Positions 30,971 through 38,513 of a stretch of DNA of 42,433 nt are shown here, one piece after another (position 1 is the first letter of the stretch; the number at the start of each line of letters is the position of its first letter). Made by a program: the position numbers and the translations under genes. The stretch spans positions 1 to 42,433 of the forward strand of contig JAGZWV010000012.1 of assembly GCA_018378775.1 (NCBI GenBank). The letters are read 5' to 3'. Under the pieces are notes generated by a model that saw only the letters and a program-made list of their open reading frames with translations, made no database searches and was not told the origin of the DNA. This DNA is from Collinsella sp. (GTDB taxonomy: Bacteria; Actinomycetota; Coriobacteriia; Coriobacteriales; Coriobacteriaceae).

Positions 30971-32413
30971 GTGCTTAATAGATTCCGCATGCTTGTCGCC
31001 TGTGCTTTGACCTTCGCGCTTTGCTGGGTGCCGGGATTTGCGTTTGCTGGGGACGCTGAGAACGGGGCCCAAGCTGCTGCGGCCGCTCATGGGCTTTCCT
31101 ATGGGATCGAGAGTTTTGAGCGGTTGGCCAAGGGGACCGCTCGTGCCATGGAGGGCCAGCCTGAGGGCTACCGTTTTCCCGTTGACGAGGACGTGGACCT
31201 TGTGGTGGCGCCTGCTGCCGATCGCGTTGTGGTGTGGATATCGCCCAAGGCGGTCGAGAAGTATGGATTGGATCCGCAGGATAACGAGTGCGTATCGGGT
31301 CTCAAAGCCCTCGTCTGTAAGCTCGACAGCGCAAACTGCATGGGAGGTGCGCAGCTAGGGGACGTGGATCTTCCTTGGTATGTCACGGCGGAAACAACGT
31401 TTGATGCCGGCGGGTATACCTATGGCTTTGACGAGCGCGGTGCGGATGGGGACCGCTATGTGGTGATCGCATCAGCCTCGGGTGATGCCAAGGGCGGCGC
31501 GCGTTGGCTTGATAGCGCTCAAATGGTAGAGGCATCGTCTGTCGTGTTGCGGGATGAGCAGGGGCCCTTGACCTCTCTGGCTTCCTTTTTGGGCGATATC
31601 GACTATCGCCCGTTTTGGGTGTCCATAAAAACGAGCGGCCTTGCCCTGCTGATCTCCTTTGCGCTGGGCTTGTTCGCCGCGTGGAAGACTATGGGTACCT
31701 CGAGTCGCATCAAGGGTTTGCTCGACTCGGTCTTTACCATCCCCATGGTGTTGCCGCCTACGGTGTGCGGCTTTCTGCTCCTCATGCTGTTTGGTCGATC
31801 GACCGGGGTCGGTCGGTGGCTCATCGCGCGCGGCATCTCGATTGTCTTTACGTGGCCGGCGGCGGTAATCTCTGCCGTGGTGGTGTCGTTTCCGCTCGTC
31901 TATCGTACGGCGCTCGGAGCCTTCGAGAGCCTCGACACGCAGATGCTCGATGCGGCGCGCACGCTGGGCTGGTCCGAGCGTCGCATCTTTACCAAGCTTA
32001 TGATGCCGCTCGGCTGGCCCTCGATTGCCGCCGGCACGGTGCTTGCCTTTGCCCGCGCGATGGGCGAGTTTGGCTGCACCCTGTTCTTTGCGGGCAACTA
32101 CGCTGGTATTACGCAGACCATTCCCATCGCCATCTACTTTGAGTGGATGGGCGGCAACACGTCCGTGGCCCTCTTTTGGGTCGTCGTCGTAATCGCCTTT
32201 AGCTTCTTGGTCATCCTGTTTATCAACATGTACACCGCTCATTCGCAAAAGTATCGCAAGCGGGGCCTTTCCCGTGCGGAGCGCAAACAGGCCAAAGATC
32301 TCGCCGGACAGGGCGATTCGCTCGACCCGTCGGGCGGCGATGCCTTGCGTATCGATCGCGAGGCGCTGGCCGAGCTCATGCGCGATGATGCCGCTTTGCA
32401 GGGAGGTCGATAG
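30971..32413 (+). CDS. modB: Molybdate ABC transporter permease ModB with extra N-terminal domain
   Basis: The 480-residue protein is about twice the usual ModB length. A signal-like hydrophobic N-terminus (about 8-26) is followed by a roughly 190-residue hydrophilic, probably extracytoplasmic region (DAENGAQAAAAAHGLSYG onward) that I do not recognise. The permease core starts near FWVSIKTSGLALLISFALG. It has the EAA-type loop TLGWSERRIFTKLMMPLG and GEFGCTLFFAGNY, then a charged C-terminal tail. GTG 30971 is chosen because GGAG lies 6 nt upstream; a GTG at 30902 overlapping the modA stop is possible. Confidence 0.85.
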   Translation: MLNRFRMLVACALTFALCWVPGFAFAGDAENGAQAAAAAHGLSYGIESFERLAKGTARAMEGQPEGYRFPVDEDVDLVVAPAADRVVVWISPKAVEKYGLDPQDNECVSGLKALVCKLDSANCMGGAQLGDVDLPWYVTAETTFDAGGYTYGFDERGADGDRYVVIASASGDAKGGARWLDSAQMVEASSVVLRDEQGPLTSLASFLGDIDYRPFWVSIKTSGLALLISFALGLFAAWKTMGTSSRIKGLLDSVFTIPMVLPPTVCGFLLLMLFGRSTGVGRWLIARGISIVFTWPAAVISAVVVSFPLVYRTALGAFESLDTQMLDAARTLGWSERRIFTKLMMPLGWPSIAAGTVLAFARAMGEFGCTLFFAGNYAGITQTIPIAIYFEWMGGNTSVALFWVVVVIAFSFLVILFINMYTAHSQKYRKRGLSRAERKQAKDLAGQGDSLDPSGGDALRIDREALAELMRDDAALQGGR

Positions 32414-32416
32414 GCC

Positions 32417-33487
32417 ATGTCGCTCGTTCTGGATATCAAAAAGCGCTATCCTGGGTTTATGCTCGACATGCAGCTTGAGGCCGGCGAGGATCGTGTGGCG
32501 CTGCTCGGTGCCTCGGGTTGCGGCAAGAGCTGCACGCTGCGCTGCATTGCCGGTGTGGAGACGCCCGACGAGGGCAAGATCGTCGTCAACGGCGTGACCT
32601 TTTTTGACTCGGCGGCGGGCATCAACCTGTCGCCTCAGGAGCGCAAATGCGCTCTGCTGTTCCAAAATTATCAGTTGTTTCCCAACATGACGGTGGCCGA
32701 TAACGTATGTGCCGGCGTAAAGGATGCGGGCGACGCCGCGGCGCGTAAAAAACTTGCTGAGCGCTACCTGGGCATCTTTGGTCTGGCCGATTTTGCCGAC
32801 CGCTATCCCGCACGACTTTCGGGCGGTCAGCAGCAACGTGTGGCGCTTGCGCGCATGGTGGCGGCGCATCCGGGCATCTTTATGTTCGACGAGCCCATGA
32901 GTGCGCTCGATTCCTATCTTAAGAGCGCTCTCGAGCAGAACATGCTCGACCTGTTCGATGTGTGTAACCGTACCGTGCTCTACGTGAGCCACGACATCGA
33001 CGAAGCGTGTCGTCTGTGCCAGCGTATCTGCGTGATGCACGACGGGCATGTTGAGGAGTTCGGCTCCGTCGAGGACGTGGTCCGCCGTCCGCAGACGCTG
33101 GCGGCACTGCGCCTGACGGGCTGCAAGAACACAAGCCGGGCGCGCAAGATCGGCGATGAAGAAGTTGAGGCCCTCGACTGGGGCATGACCTTTAACGTGG
33201 GTCGCGAGGTTCCCGATAATGTGGCGTACCTGGGCATTCGCGCAAGCTACTTCCATGTTGACAATCGCGCGGAGCGGGGTCGCAACAGCTATGATTTGCA
33301 CGTGGCCCGCGTGAGCGATTCGCGCTTTGAGCGCCTGGTGCTGCTGGACGTGCCGCGTGCTGATGCGCCCACGCGTCTGCAGTGGAAGGTCAACAAGGTG
33401 GGCATGCCTGTCGACGAGCTGCCGCAAGCAGGCGAGACACTGCGCATGCACTTCGATGCGAGTAAGATCCGTTTGGTTTGTCGATAG
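32417..33487 (+). CDS. modC: Molybdate ABC transporter ATP-binding protein ModC
   Basis: The 356-residue protein has Walker A GASGCGKS (31-38), Q-loop LFQNYQLFPNM, signature LSGGQQQRVALARM, Walker B IFMFDEPMSALD and switch VSHDIDEA. The C-terminal roughly 120 residues form a MOP/TOBE-like regulatory domain. It drives ModB. ATG 32417 lies 3 bp after the modB stop, indicating tight co-translation. ModC closes the mod operon; the next genes have their own control region. Confidence 0.95.
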   Translation: MSLVLDIKKRYPGFMLDMQLEAGEDRVALLGASGCGKSCTLRCIAGVETPDEGKIVVNGVTFFDSAAGINLSPQERKCALLFQNYQLFPNMTVADNVCAGVKDAGDAAARKKLAERYLGIFGLADFADRYPARLSGGQQQRVALARMVAAHPGIFMFDEPMSALDSYLKSALEQNMLDLFDVCNRTVLYVSHDIDEACRLCQRICVMHDGHVEEFGSVEDVVRRPQTLAALRLTGCKNTSRARKIGDEEVEALDWGMTFNVGREVPDNVAYLGIRASYFHVDNRAERGRNSYDLHVARVSDSRFERLVLLDVPRADAPTRLQWKVNKVGMPVDELPQAGETLRMHFDASKIRLVCR

Positions 33488-33620
33488 CGCCGGGTAATGC
33501 TGTCGGGGATATAAGCCTTGTCGGCTTTATCTTGCCGCGCGCCGAACGATGGATAACAAACTCTTATCAATTAAGATAATTATTTATTAAACGACGGTAC
33601 ACGACGCTGTCGTACGAATG

Positions 33621-33669
33621 TCAACGGTGTTCGCTTAGTCGATGACCGTTGATATAGTTGACATCAACT
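33621..33669 (+). promoter_or_regulatory. Promoter/operator region of the selenium-double-cubane operon
   Basis: Four TCAAC/GTTGA half-sites occur within 49 bp: TCAACGGT (33621-33628) inverted with ACCGTTGA (33645-33652), and AGTTGA (33656-33661) inverted with TCAACT (33664-33669). TATAGT (33653-33658) with TTCGCT (33630-33635) 17 bp upstream could be the promoter. The inverted sites flank both hexamers, as expected for a regulator. Confidence 0.4.
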
Positions 33670-33688
33670 TGTAAAGGAGGGTGCGCAC

Positions 33689-33757
33689 ATGCCGCAGACG
33701 ACATACATTCGCCGCGTTGCGGCGCGCGCCCTGTATATGGCTCGGAGCCGCATATGA
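33689..33757 (+). CDS. Candidate leader peptide of the selenium-double-cubane operon (22 aa)
   Basis: A short frame starts at ATG 33689 with a strong AAAGGAGG ribosome-binding site 8 nt upstream. It ends at TGA 33755-33757. The product begins MPQTTYIRR and ends MARSRI, with five Arg in 22 residues. A perfect hairpin, CGGAGCCG (33743-33750) with CGGCTCCG (33771-33778), overlaps the end of the frame, so translation would melt it. It lies about 160 bp upstream of the first double-cubane gene. Translation and function are inferred. Confidence 0.5.
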   Translation: MPQTTYIRRVAARALYMARSRI

Positions 33758-33817
33758 GCAGGTATGTTCACGGCTCCGGGAGAGACGACGCACAACTAAA
33801 TAATCAGCTGCAAAGCA

Positions 33818-33913
33818 GGTTCCCCAAAATTCCGGGTTTGAGCACGGCCGGGCAATCGCCGTCCGTCGTGCATCGATACCGCCGTTATCCGTTTTTGGTT
33901 CGAGAGGGGAACC
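33818..33913 (+). promoter_or_regulatory. Structured 5' leader that can hide the ribosome-binding site
   Basis: GGTTCCCC (33818-33825) pairs perfectly with GGGGAACC (33906-33913), which overlaps the ribosome-binding site GAGGGG of the gene starting at 33917. Inside, GCACG (33842-33846) pairs with CGTGC (33867-33871). This could be a ligand- or protein-controlled leader; I do not recognise it as a known riboswitch class. Confidence 0.45.
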
Positions 33914-33916
33914 GTC

Positions 33917-35200
33917 ATGGCTGAAGAATTCGATTTCCATCCGATGTGGGAGAGCCTCGGCATGAATCTTGCCGACCATGACATGCTGCTGGGCGCCGTG
34001 GGCCAGATGTACGGCGATATGTTCCTGACGCAGAACAATCGCCCCAAGTCCACGTCCTACCTGGATTTTGTCGCCACCAACATCCACAGCGGCCGTATTA
34101 AGGAGATGCTCGACAAGAAGGAGGCCGGCGAGGCCACCAAGATCGTGGGCTCGTTCTGCGTGTACGTGCCCGAGGAGATCGTGCTTGCCTGTGACGGCAT
34201 TCCCGTGGGCCTGTGCTCGGGTGCCGATTGGGCAACCGATAAGGTCGAGGAGCACCTGCCGCGCAACACCTGCCCGCTTATCAAGAGCTTTGCCGGCTTT
34301 AAGCTGGGCGAGGTCTGCCCTTTCATTGAGTCGAGTGACCTGGTGGTGGGCGAGAACACCTGCGATGGCAAGAAGAAGGCCTACGAGTTTTTTGCCACGC
34401 AAAAGAACATGTACGTTATGGATATTCCCAACGTGCACGACGAGTCGACGCTCGTGACTTGGAAGGCCGAGGTCAAGAAGCTCGCCGCCAAGATCGAGGA
34501 AGAGTGCGGCGTCACGATCACGCCCGAGCGTCTGAAGGCCGCCATCCATGCCGTCAATGAGAAACGCCGTGCCCTGCAGCGCCTGGCTGCGACCCGCGCT
34601 GCCGATCCGGCGCCCATCAGCGGTCTCGATAGCCTGCTGACCGTTCAGGCCGCCTTTATGGACGACACGCCGCGTCTGACCGGAGCCATTAACGATATGG
34701 CGGCTGAGTGCGAGCAGCGTGTCGAGGCCGGCGAGGGCGTGGCGCCCAAGGGGACCAAGCGCATCCTGTACACCGGTACGCCCATGGCCGTGCCCAACTG
34801 GAAGCTATTCAACCTCATCGAGAAGGCCGGCGGCGTTGTGGTAGGCGAGGAGTCCTGCACGGGCTCGCGCTACTACAAGGGCCTGGTCGACGAGACCGGC
34901 GAGACGGTCGACGAGATGCTCGATGCCATCGCCGAGCGCTACTTTAAGATCAACTGCGCCGTCTTTACGCCCAACGACCAGCGTATGAAGGACATTGTCC
35001 AGATGGCCAAGGACCTGCATGCCGACGGCATCGTCGACGTGGCCCTGCAGTTCTGCGCGCTCTACGAGATGGAGTCGTTTGCCGTGGAGAAGGCCGCCGA
35101 GGAGGCAGGCATTCCGTTTATGCACATCACCACCGACTACGCCGGCGAGGATGCAGGCCAACTGCAAACCAGGATCGAGGCTTTCTTGGAAACCATTTAG
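33917..35200 (+). CDS. Double-cubane cluster reductase subunit (2-hydroxyacyl-CoA dehydratase family), paralog 1
   Basis: The 427-residue protein belongs to the HgdB/double-cubane cluster (DCC) family. Characterised DCC proteins hold an [8Fe-9S] double cubane and, after ATP-dependent electron injection by an activase, reduce small molecules such as acetylene. Cys81, 92, 100, 119 (CPLIKS), 134 (CPFIE), 149 (CDGKKK), 314 (SCTGSRYY) and 380 (FCALYEMES) are visible, many shared with paralog 2. The CDGKKK and CPLIKS blocks are typical. The natural substrate is unknown. It is not obviously a CoA-substrate dehydratase, since those have a distinct subunit pattern. Confidence 0.88.
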   Translation: MAEEFDFHPMWESLGMNLADHDMLLGAVGQMYGDMFLTQNNRPKSTSYLDFVATNIHSGRIKEMLDKKEAGEATKIVGSFCVYVPEEIVLACDGIPVGLCSGADWATDKVEEHLPRNTCPLIKSFAGFKLGEVCPFIESSDLVVGENTCDGKKKAYEFFATQKNMYVMDIPNVHDESTLVTWKAEVKKLAAKIEEECGVTITPERLKAAIHAVNEKRRALQRLAATRAADPAPISGLDSLLTVQAAFMDDTPRLTGAINDMAAECEQRVEAGEGVAPKGTKRILYTGTPMAVPNWKLFNLIEKAGGVVVGEESCTGSRYYKGLVDETGETVDEMLDAIAERYFKINCAVFTPNDQRMKDIVQMAKDLHADGIVDVALQFCALYEMESFAVEKAAEEAGIPFMHITTDYAGEDAGQLQTRIEAFLETI

Positions 35201-35212
35201 GGCTATCCGTCT

Positions 35213-35317
35213 CGGCAGCTTCCCCAGGCACCCGATCTTGCCGTTCTAACTGTCGCTTGCGTACCAAAGTACGCGGCGCTCCTCTTTCACGGCAACCTCG
35301 AGCACCTGGGAAAGCCG
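35213..35317 (+). repeat. Long stem-loop element with conserved core (copy 2)
   Basis: The left arm 35213-35244 pairs with the right arm 35289-35317 with small bulges. The core holds GTCG (35252-35255), a hairpin GCGTAC-CAAA-GTACGC (35259-35274) and TCCTCTTTC (35280-35288). The layout matches the element at 19781, though the arms differ. It fills the gap between the two double-cubane genes. Confidence 0.6.
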
Positions 35318-35354
35318 TTTCCTTGGTTGGTTAAAAGGTTTGTTAAGGAGCAAT

Positions 35355-36518
35355 ATGTCGGAATATATTGAGCAGCCGTTGCCGTCCACGTTTGAGGAGT
35401 TCAACGAACAGCGCAAGGCGTCGTTTATTCGCGTCAAGGATTACAAGCAGGCCGGTAATCGCCTGGTCGGCTTTTTGTGCAGCTATACGCCGCTCGAGAT
35501 TATCGATGCCGCGGGGGCTGCGAGCGTGGCTCTGTGTGGCACGTCCGACGAGGTGATTCCCGAGGCCGAGAAGGTGCTGCCGGCAAATCTGTGTCCGCTC
35601 ATCAAGTCGACGTACGGTTTTGCCTACTCGCAAAAGTGCCCGTTTACGTACTTTAGCGACATGATCATCGGCGAGACCACCTGCGACGGCAAGAAGAAGA
35701 TGTACGAGCTACTCAACGAGCTCAAGCGCACGCACATTCTGCATCTTCCGCAGGGTCGCGATCGCGCCTACGAGCGTGAAGGCTGGTACGAGGAGTGCCG
35801 CCTGCTCAAGGAAGAGCTCGAGAACTTCTACGGCATCACGATTACCGACGATGACCTGCGCGCTGCCGTCCGTCGTCGCAACCGCTTGCGTGCGGCCCAG
35901 CTCGACATGTTTGCGCTGCAGGCCAACCAGCCGGCGGCTATGAGCGGCGTCGACCTGATGAGCACCATGTTCGCCGGTACGTTCAGCTTTGATATCGAGG
36001 CCTATACGCAGCAGCTGGAGCAAAAGGTCGCCAAGCTGCGCGAGGCCTACGACGCGGGCGAGCGCCTGGTTGCGGCGGGCGCCAAGCGCATTCTGATCAC
36101 CGGTTGCCCGGTGGGCGGTGTGATCAACAAGATCGGCCGCACCATCGAGTCCAACGGCGGCGTGGTCGTGTGCATGGATGACTGCTCGGGCGAGCGCACG
36201 GCGGCTATGATGATCGACCCGGACGCGCCCGACATTCTGCGCGCCATCGCCGACCGCTATTTGGACATCAACTGCTCGGTCATGACGCCCAACGACGGTC
36301 GTATGGAAAACACGCTGGCCATGTGCGAGAAGTATCACGTCGATGGCGTAGTGGAGAGCGTGCTCCAGGCGTGCCATACCTTTAACGTGGAGAGCGCACG
36401 CATGCAGGAAGCTGTCGAGGGTGCGGGCATTCCGTACATGAAGATTGAGACCGATTACAGCAATGGCGACATGGGTCAGATCGAGACGCGCATCGCCGCC
36501 TTCGTCGAAACCCTGTAG
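35355..36518 (+). CDS. Double-cubane cluster reductase subunit (2-hydroxyacyl-CoA dehydratase family), paralog 2
   Basis: The 387-residue protein is a clear paralog of the preceding gene, with the same Cys blocks: Cys42 (LCSYTP), 61, 80 (CPLIKS), 95 (KCPFTY), 110 (CDGKKK), and later DDCSGER and QACHTFN. It lacks about 40 N-terminal residues found in paralog 1. The two may form a heterodimer like HgdA/HgdB-type dehydratases, or two separate homodimers fed by one activase. Start ATG 35355 follows AAGGAG. A perfect hairpin separates it from the activase gene. Confidence 0.87.
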   Translation: MSEYIEQPLPSTFEEFNEQRKASFIRVKDYKQAGNRLVGFLCSYTPLEIIDAAGAASVALCGTSDEVIPEAEKVLPANLCPLIKSTYGFAYSQKCPFTYFSDMIIGETTCDGKKKMYELLNELKRTHILHLPQGRDRAYEREGWYEECRLLKEELENFYGITITDDDLRAAVRRRNRLRAAQLDMFALQANQPAAMSGVDLMSTMFAGTFSFDIEAYTQQLEQKVAKLREAYDAGERLVAAGAKRILITGCPVGGVINKIGRTIESNGGVVVCMDDCSGERTAAMMIDPDAPDILRAIADRYLDINCSVMTPNDGRMENTLAMCEKYHVDGVVESVLQACHTFNVESARMQEAVEGAGIPYMKIETDYSNGDMGQIETRIAAFVETL

Positions 36519-36523
36519 GACAA

Positions 36524-36554
36524 ATGCGGCAAAGGGATAGTTGCTTTGCCGCAT
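36524..36554 (+). other. Hairpin between double-cubane paralog 2 and the activase
   Basis: ATGCGGCAAAG (36524-36534) pairs perfectly with CTTTGCCGCAT (36544-36554) around a 9-nt loop. No T-tract follows; the activase ribosome-binding site comes next. It may protect the upstream message or tune the stoichiometry of activase to reductase. Confidence 0.6.
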
Positions 36555-36568
36555 AGAAGGAGGATGCC

Positions 36569-37333
36569 GTGGTTGGCATTGGTATCGACATAGGCTCGAC
36601 GGCCGCGAAGGCTGCAGTGGTGGAGACGGACGGCGCCATTGCGTGGACCTGCGTCATGCCGACGGGGTATTCGTCGGTCGATGCGGCCGAGCGCTTGCGC
36701 GGCGAGCTCGCTGCAGCCGACTATGACGTGGCTGCCGACGACGTGCGCGTGATCGCGACCGGCTACGGCCGTGTCGCCGTGCCCTATGCGCACAAGGTCG
36801 TGACCGAGATCACCTGCCACGGCACCGGTGCCGTGCGCCTGTTTGGCGATCACGGCACGGTGATTGACGTGGGCGGCCAGGACACCAAGGTCATTCAGCT
36901 TAAAAGTGGCCGCGTGGCCAAGTTCGCCATGAACGACAAGTGCGCTGCCGGTACGGGGCGCTTTTTGGAGATCATGGCCGACCGTCTGGGTATTTCCCAA
37001 CAGCAGATGGCCGACCTTGCGCGTTCCGGTGAGCCCACCAAGATCAGCAGCATGTGCACGGTGTTTGCCGAAAGCGAGGTCATCAGCCTGATCGGTCGCG
37101 GTGAGCCGCGCGAGAACATTGCACGTGGCGTGATCGACAGCGTGGTCTCGCGCGTGGCGACCATGGCCGGGCAGGCCGCGGGCGCCCCGTACTACCTGAC
37201 CGGTGGCCTGTGCGAGAACGCCTTCGTGGTGGAGCGGTTGGGCGAGCTGCTGGGGTCGCCGGTGACCACCTCGCCCCAGGCTCGCTTTGCCGGAGCGATT
37301 GGCGCGGCGATTCGCGCACAGGCGCTCAATTAA
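36569..37333 (+). CDS. ASKHA-fold activase (HgdC/double-cubane reductase activator)
   Basis: The 254-residue protein has the ATPase phosphate-1 loop GIGIDIGSTAAKAAV, phosphate-2 VIDVGGQDTKVIQL and adenosine motif GGLCENAF. Cys125 (NDKCAAGTGRF) and Cys163 (SMCTVFAESE) match the ligands of the [4Fe-4S] cluster bridging the activase dimer. It hydrolyses ATP to push an electron into the double-cubane protein. GTG 36569 is the start, 5 nt after AAGGAGG. One activase for two reductase genes is typical of this family's operons. Confidence 0.93.
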   Translation: MVGIGIDIGSTAAKAAVVETDGAIAWTCVMPTGYSSVDAAERLRGELAAADYDVAADDVRVIATGYGRVAVPYAHKVVTEITCHGTGAVRLFGDHGTVIDVGGQDTKVIQLKSGRVAKFAMNDKCAAGTGRFLEIMADRLGISQQQMADLARSGEPTKISSMCTVFAESEVISLIGRGEPRENIARGVIDSVVSRVATMAGQAAGAPYYLTGGLCENAFVVERLGELLGSPVTTSPQARFAGAIGAAIRAQALN

Positions 37334-37403
37334 TGCATCCGCCGCAGGCTCGCATTCATGCGTATACTGGGAGAAAATGATTGACCGATGAGAGGAGGTA
37401 TCG

Positions 37404-38453
37404 ATGGCTGACGATCAGATTAGGCTCACGTCCATGACGGCCGCGAGCGGTTGAGCCGCTAAGTTGGCTCCTGGAGCCCTCGCCCAGGTCCTGGGCGATT
37501 TACCCAATGTGCATAACGACAACTTGCTCGTGGGGTTCGATACCTCCGACGATGCGAGCGTCTTCCGCGTAGGGGAGAACCTGGGGCTCGTGCAGTCCAT
37601 TGACTTCTTCCCACCGATGGTTGACGACCCGTTCCTCTTTGGCCAGATCGCCGCGGCCAACTCGCTGTCGGACATCTACGCCATGGGCGGGCGGCCGAGC
37701 CATGCCATGAACCTGCTGTGCATTCCGAGCTGCCTGGGCGTTGAGGTTGCCGGCCAGATTCTGGCGGGCGGCGCCGACAAGTGCGTCGAGGCGGATTGCT
37801 CCATCGCGGGCGGCCACACCATCAACGACGACGAGCCCAAGTACGGTCTGTCCGTGAGCGGCTTTGTCGCGCTCGACCGTATGCTCGCCAACAGCGGCGC
37901 GCACGTGGGCGATGTTCTGCTGCTGACCAAGGCGATCGGCTCGGGCATCATCACCACGGCCATTAAGGGCGAGCTCATCGAGCAGGACGAGGCCGCAGCC
38001 ATGTTTGACTCGATGCGCACCCTCAACGAGGCTCCGATTCGTCTGGCCGAGGGACTCGAGCTTCACGGCTGCACCGACATTACGGGCTTTGGCCTGATCG
38101 GGCATGCGTGCGAGATGGCCGAGGGCTCGGGCGTGCAGATTGAACTTGCGTCGGGGGCGGTGCCGCTCTTTGACCAGGTGCTCGATATGGCGCGTCTGGG
38201 CATTATCCCCGCGGGCTCCTACCGCAACCAAGACTTCTTTGGCCCGCGTGTGGCTGCCGACGAAGACTTGGAGCTGGGAATGTTGGATGCACTGTACGAT
38301 CCGCAGACTTCGGGCGGTTTGCTTATTGCGGCGCCCGCGGCGGATGTGGATGAGCTTGCGCGTCGTCTGCATGCTGAGGGACGCGTTGCCGCTACGATCG
38401 GCCGCGTGTGCGAGCCGGTGCCGGGCGGTCCTGCCGTTCGCGTTGTTCGCTAG
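37404..38453 (+). CDS. selD: Selenophosphate synthetase SelD, selenocysteine-containing
   Basis: SelD makes selenophosphate from selenide and ATP. From ATG 37404 (after GAGGAGG) the frame reads MADDQIRLTSMTAASG, then UGA at 37452-37454, then AAKLAPGALAQVLG. Residue 17 aligns with the catalytic Cys17 of E. coli SelD (GCGCK), followed by Lys20, so UGA almost surely encodes selenocysteine. Standard gene finders would start at or after 37464 and lose the active site. Later features: DDASVFRV, DIYAMGG, AGGHTINDDEP, GLIGHACEMAEGS. Length is 349 residues. Sec use implies selA, selB and selC elsewhere in the genome. Confidence 0.94.
37446..37497 (+). promoter_or_regulatory. Candidate bacterial SECIS element for selD Sec17
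   Basis: CGCCCA (37481-37486) pairs with TGGGCG (37492-37497) with loop GGTCC, beginning with G. The loop starts 32 nt after the UGA, within the known 16-37 nt range for bSECIS. The loop resembles the GGUC loop of E. coli fdhF. The UGA also sits in the loop of a small stem, AGCGG (37446-37450) with CCGCT (37456-37460), and GGCTC-CTG-GAGCC (37466-37478) lies between. Confidence 0.55.
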
Positions 38454-38513
38454 CCCGCACGTTTCTGTAATTGTTTACCGTTCTCTAGAACGGTTCTTTC
38501 GAAAGGAAAAACT

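Noticed and set aside
31472..33451. 659-residue minus-strand open frame over modB and modC
   Set aside because: Antisense to a clear ABC transporter; Arg/His/Gln-rich product without recognisable domains.
37464..38453. selD starting downstream of the UGA
   Set aside because: A start at 37464 would drop the catalytic residue and the conserved N-terminus that is clearly encoded upstream of the UGA; reading through as selenocysteine explains all the sequence.
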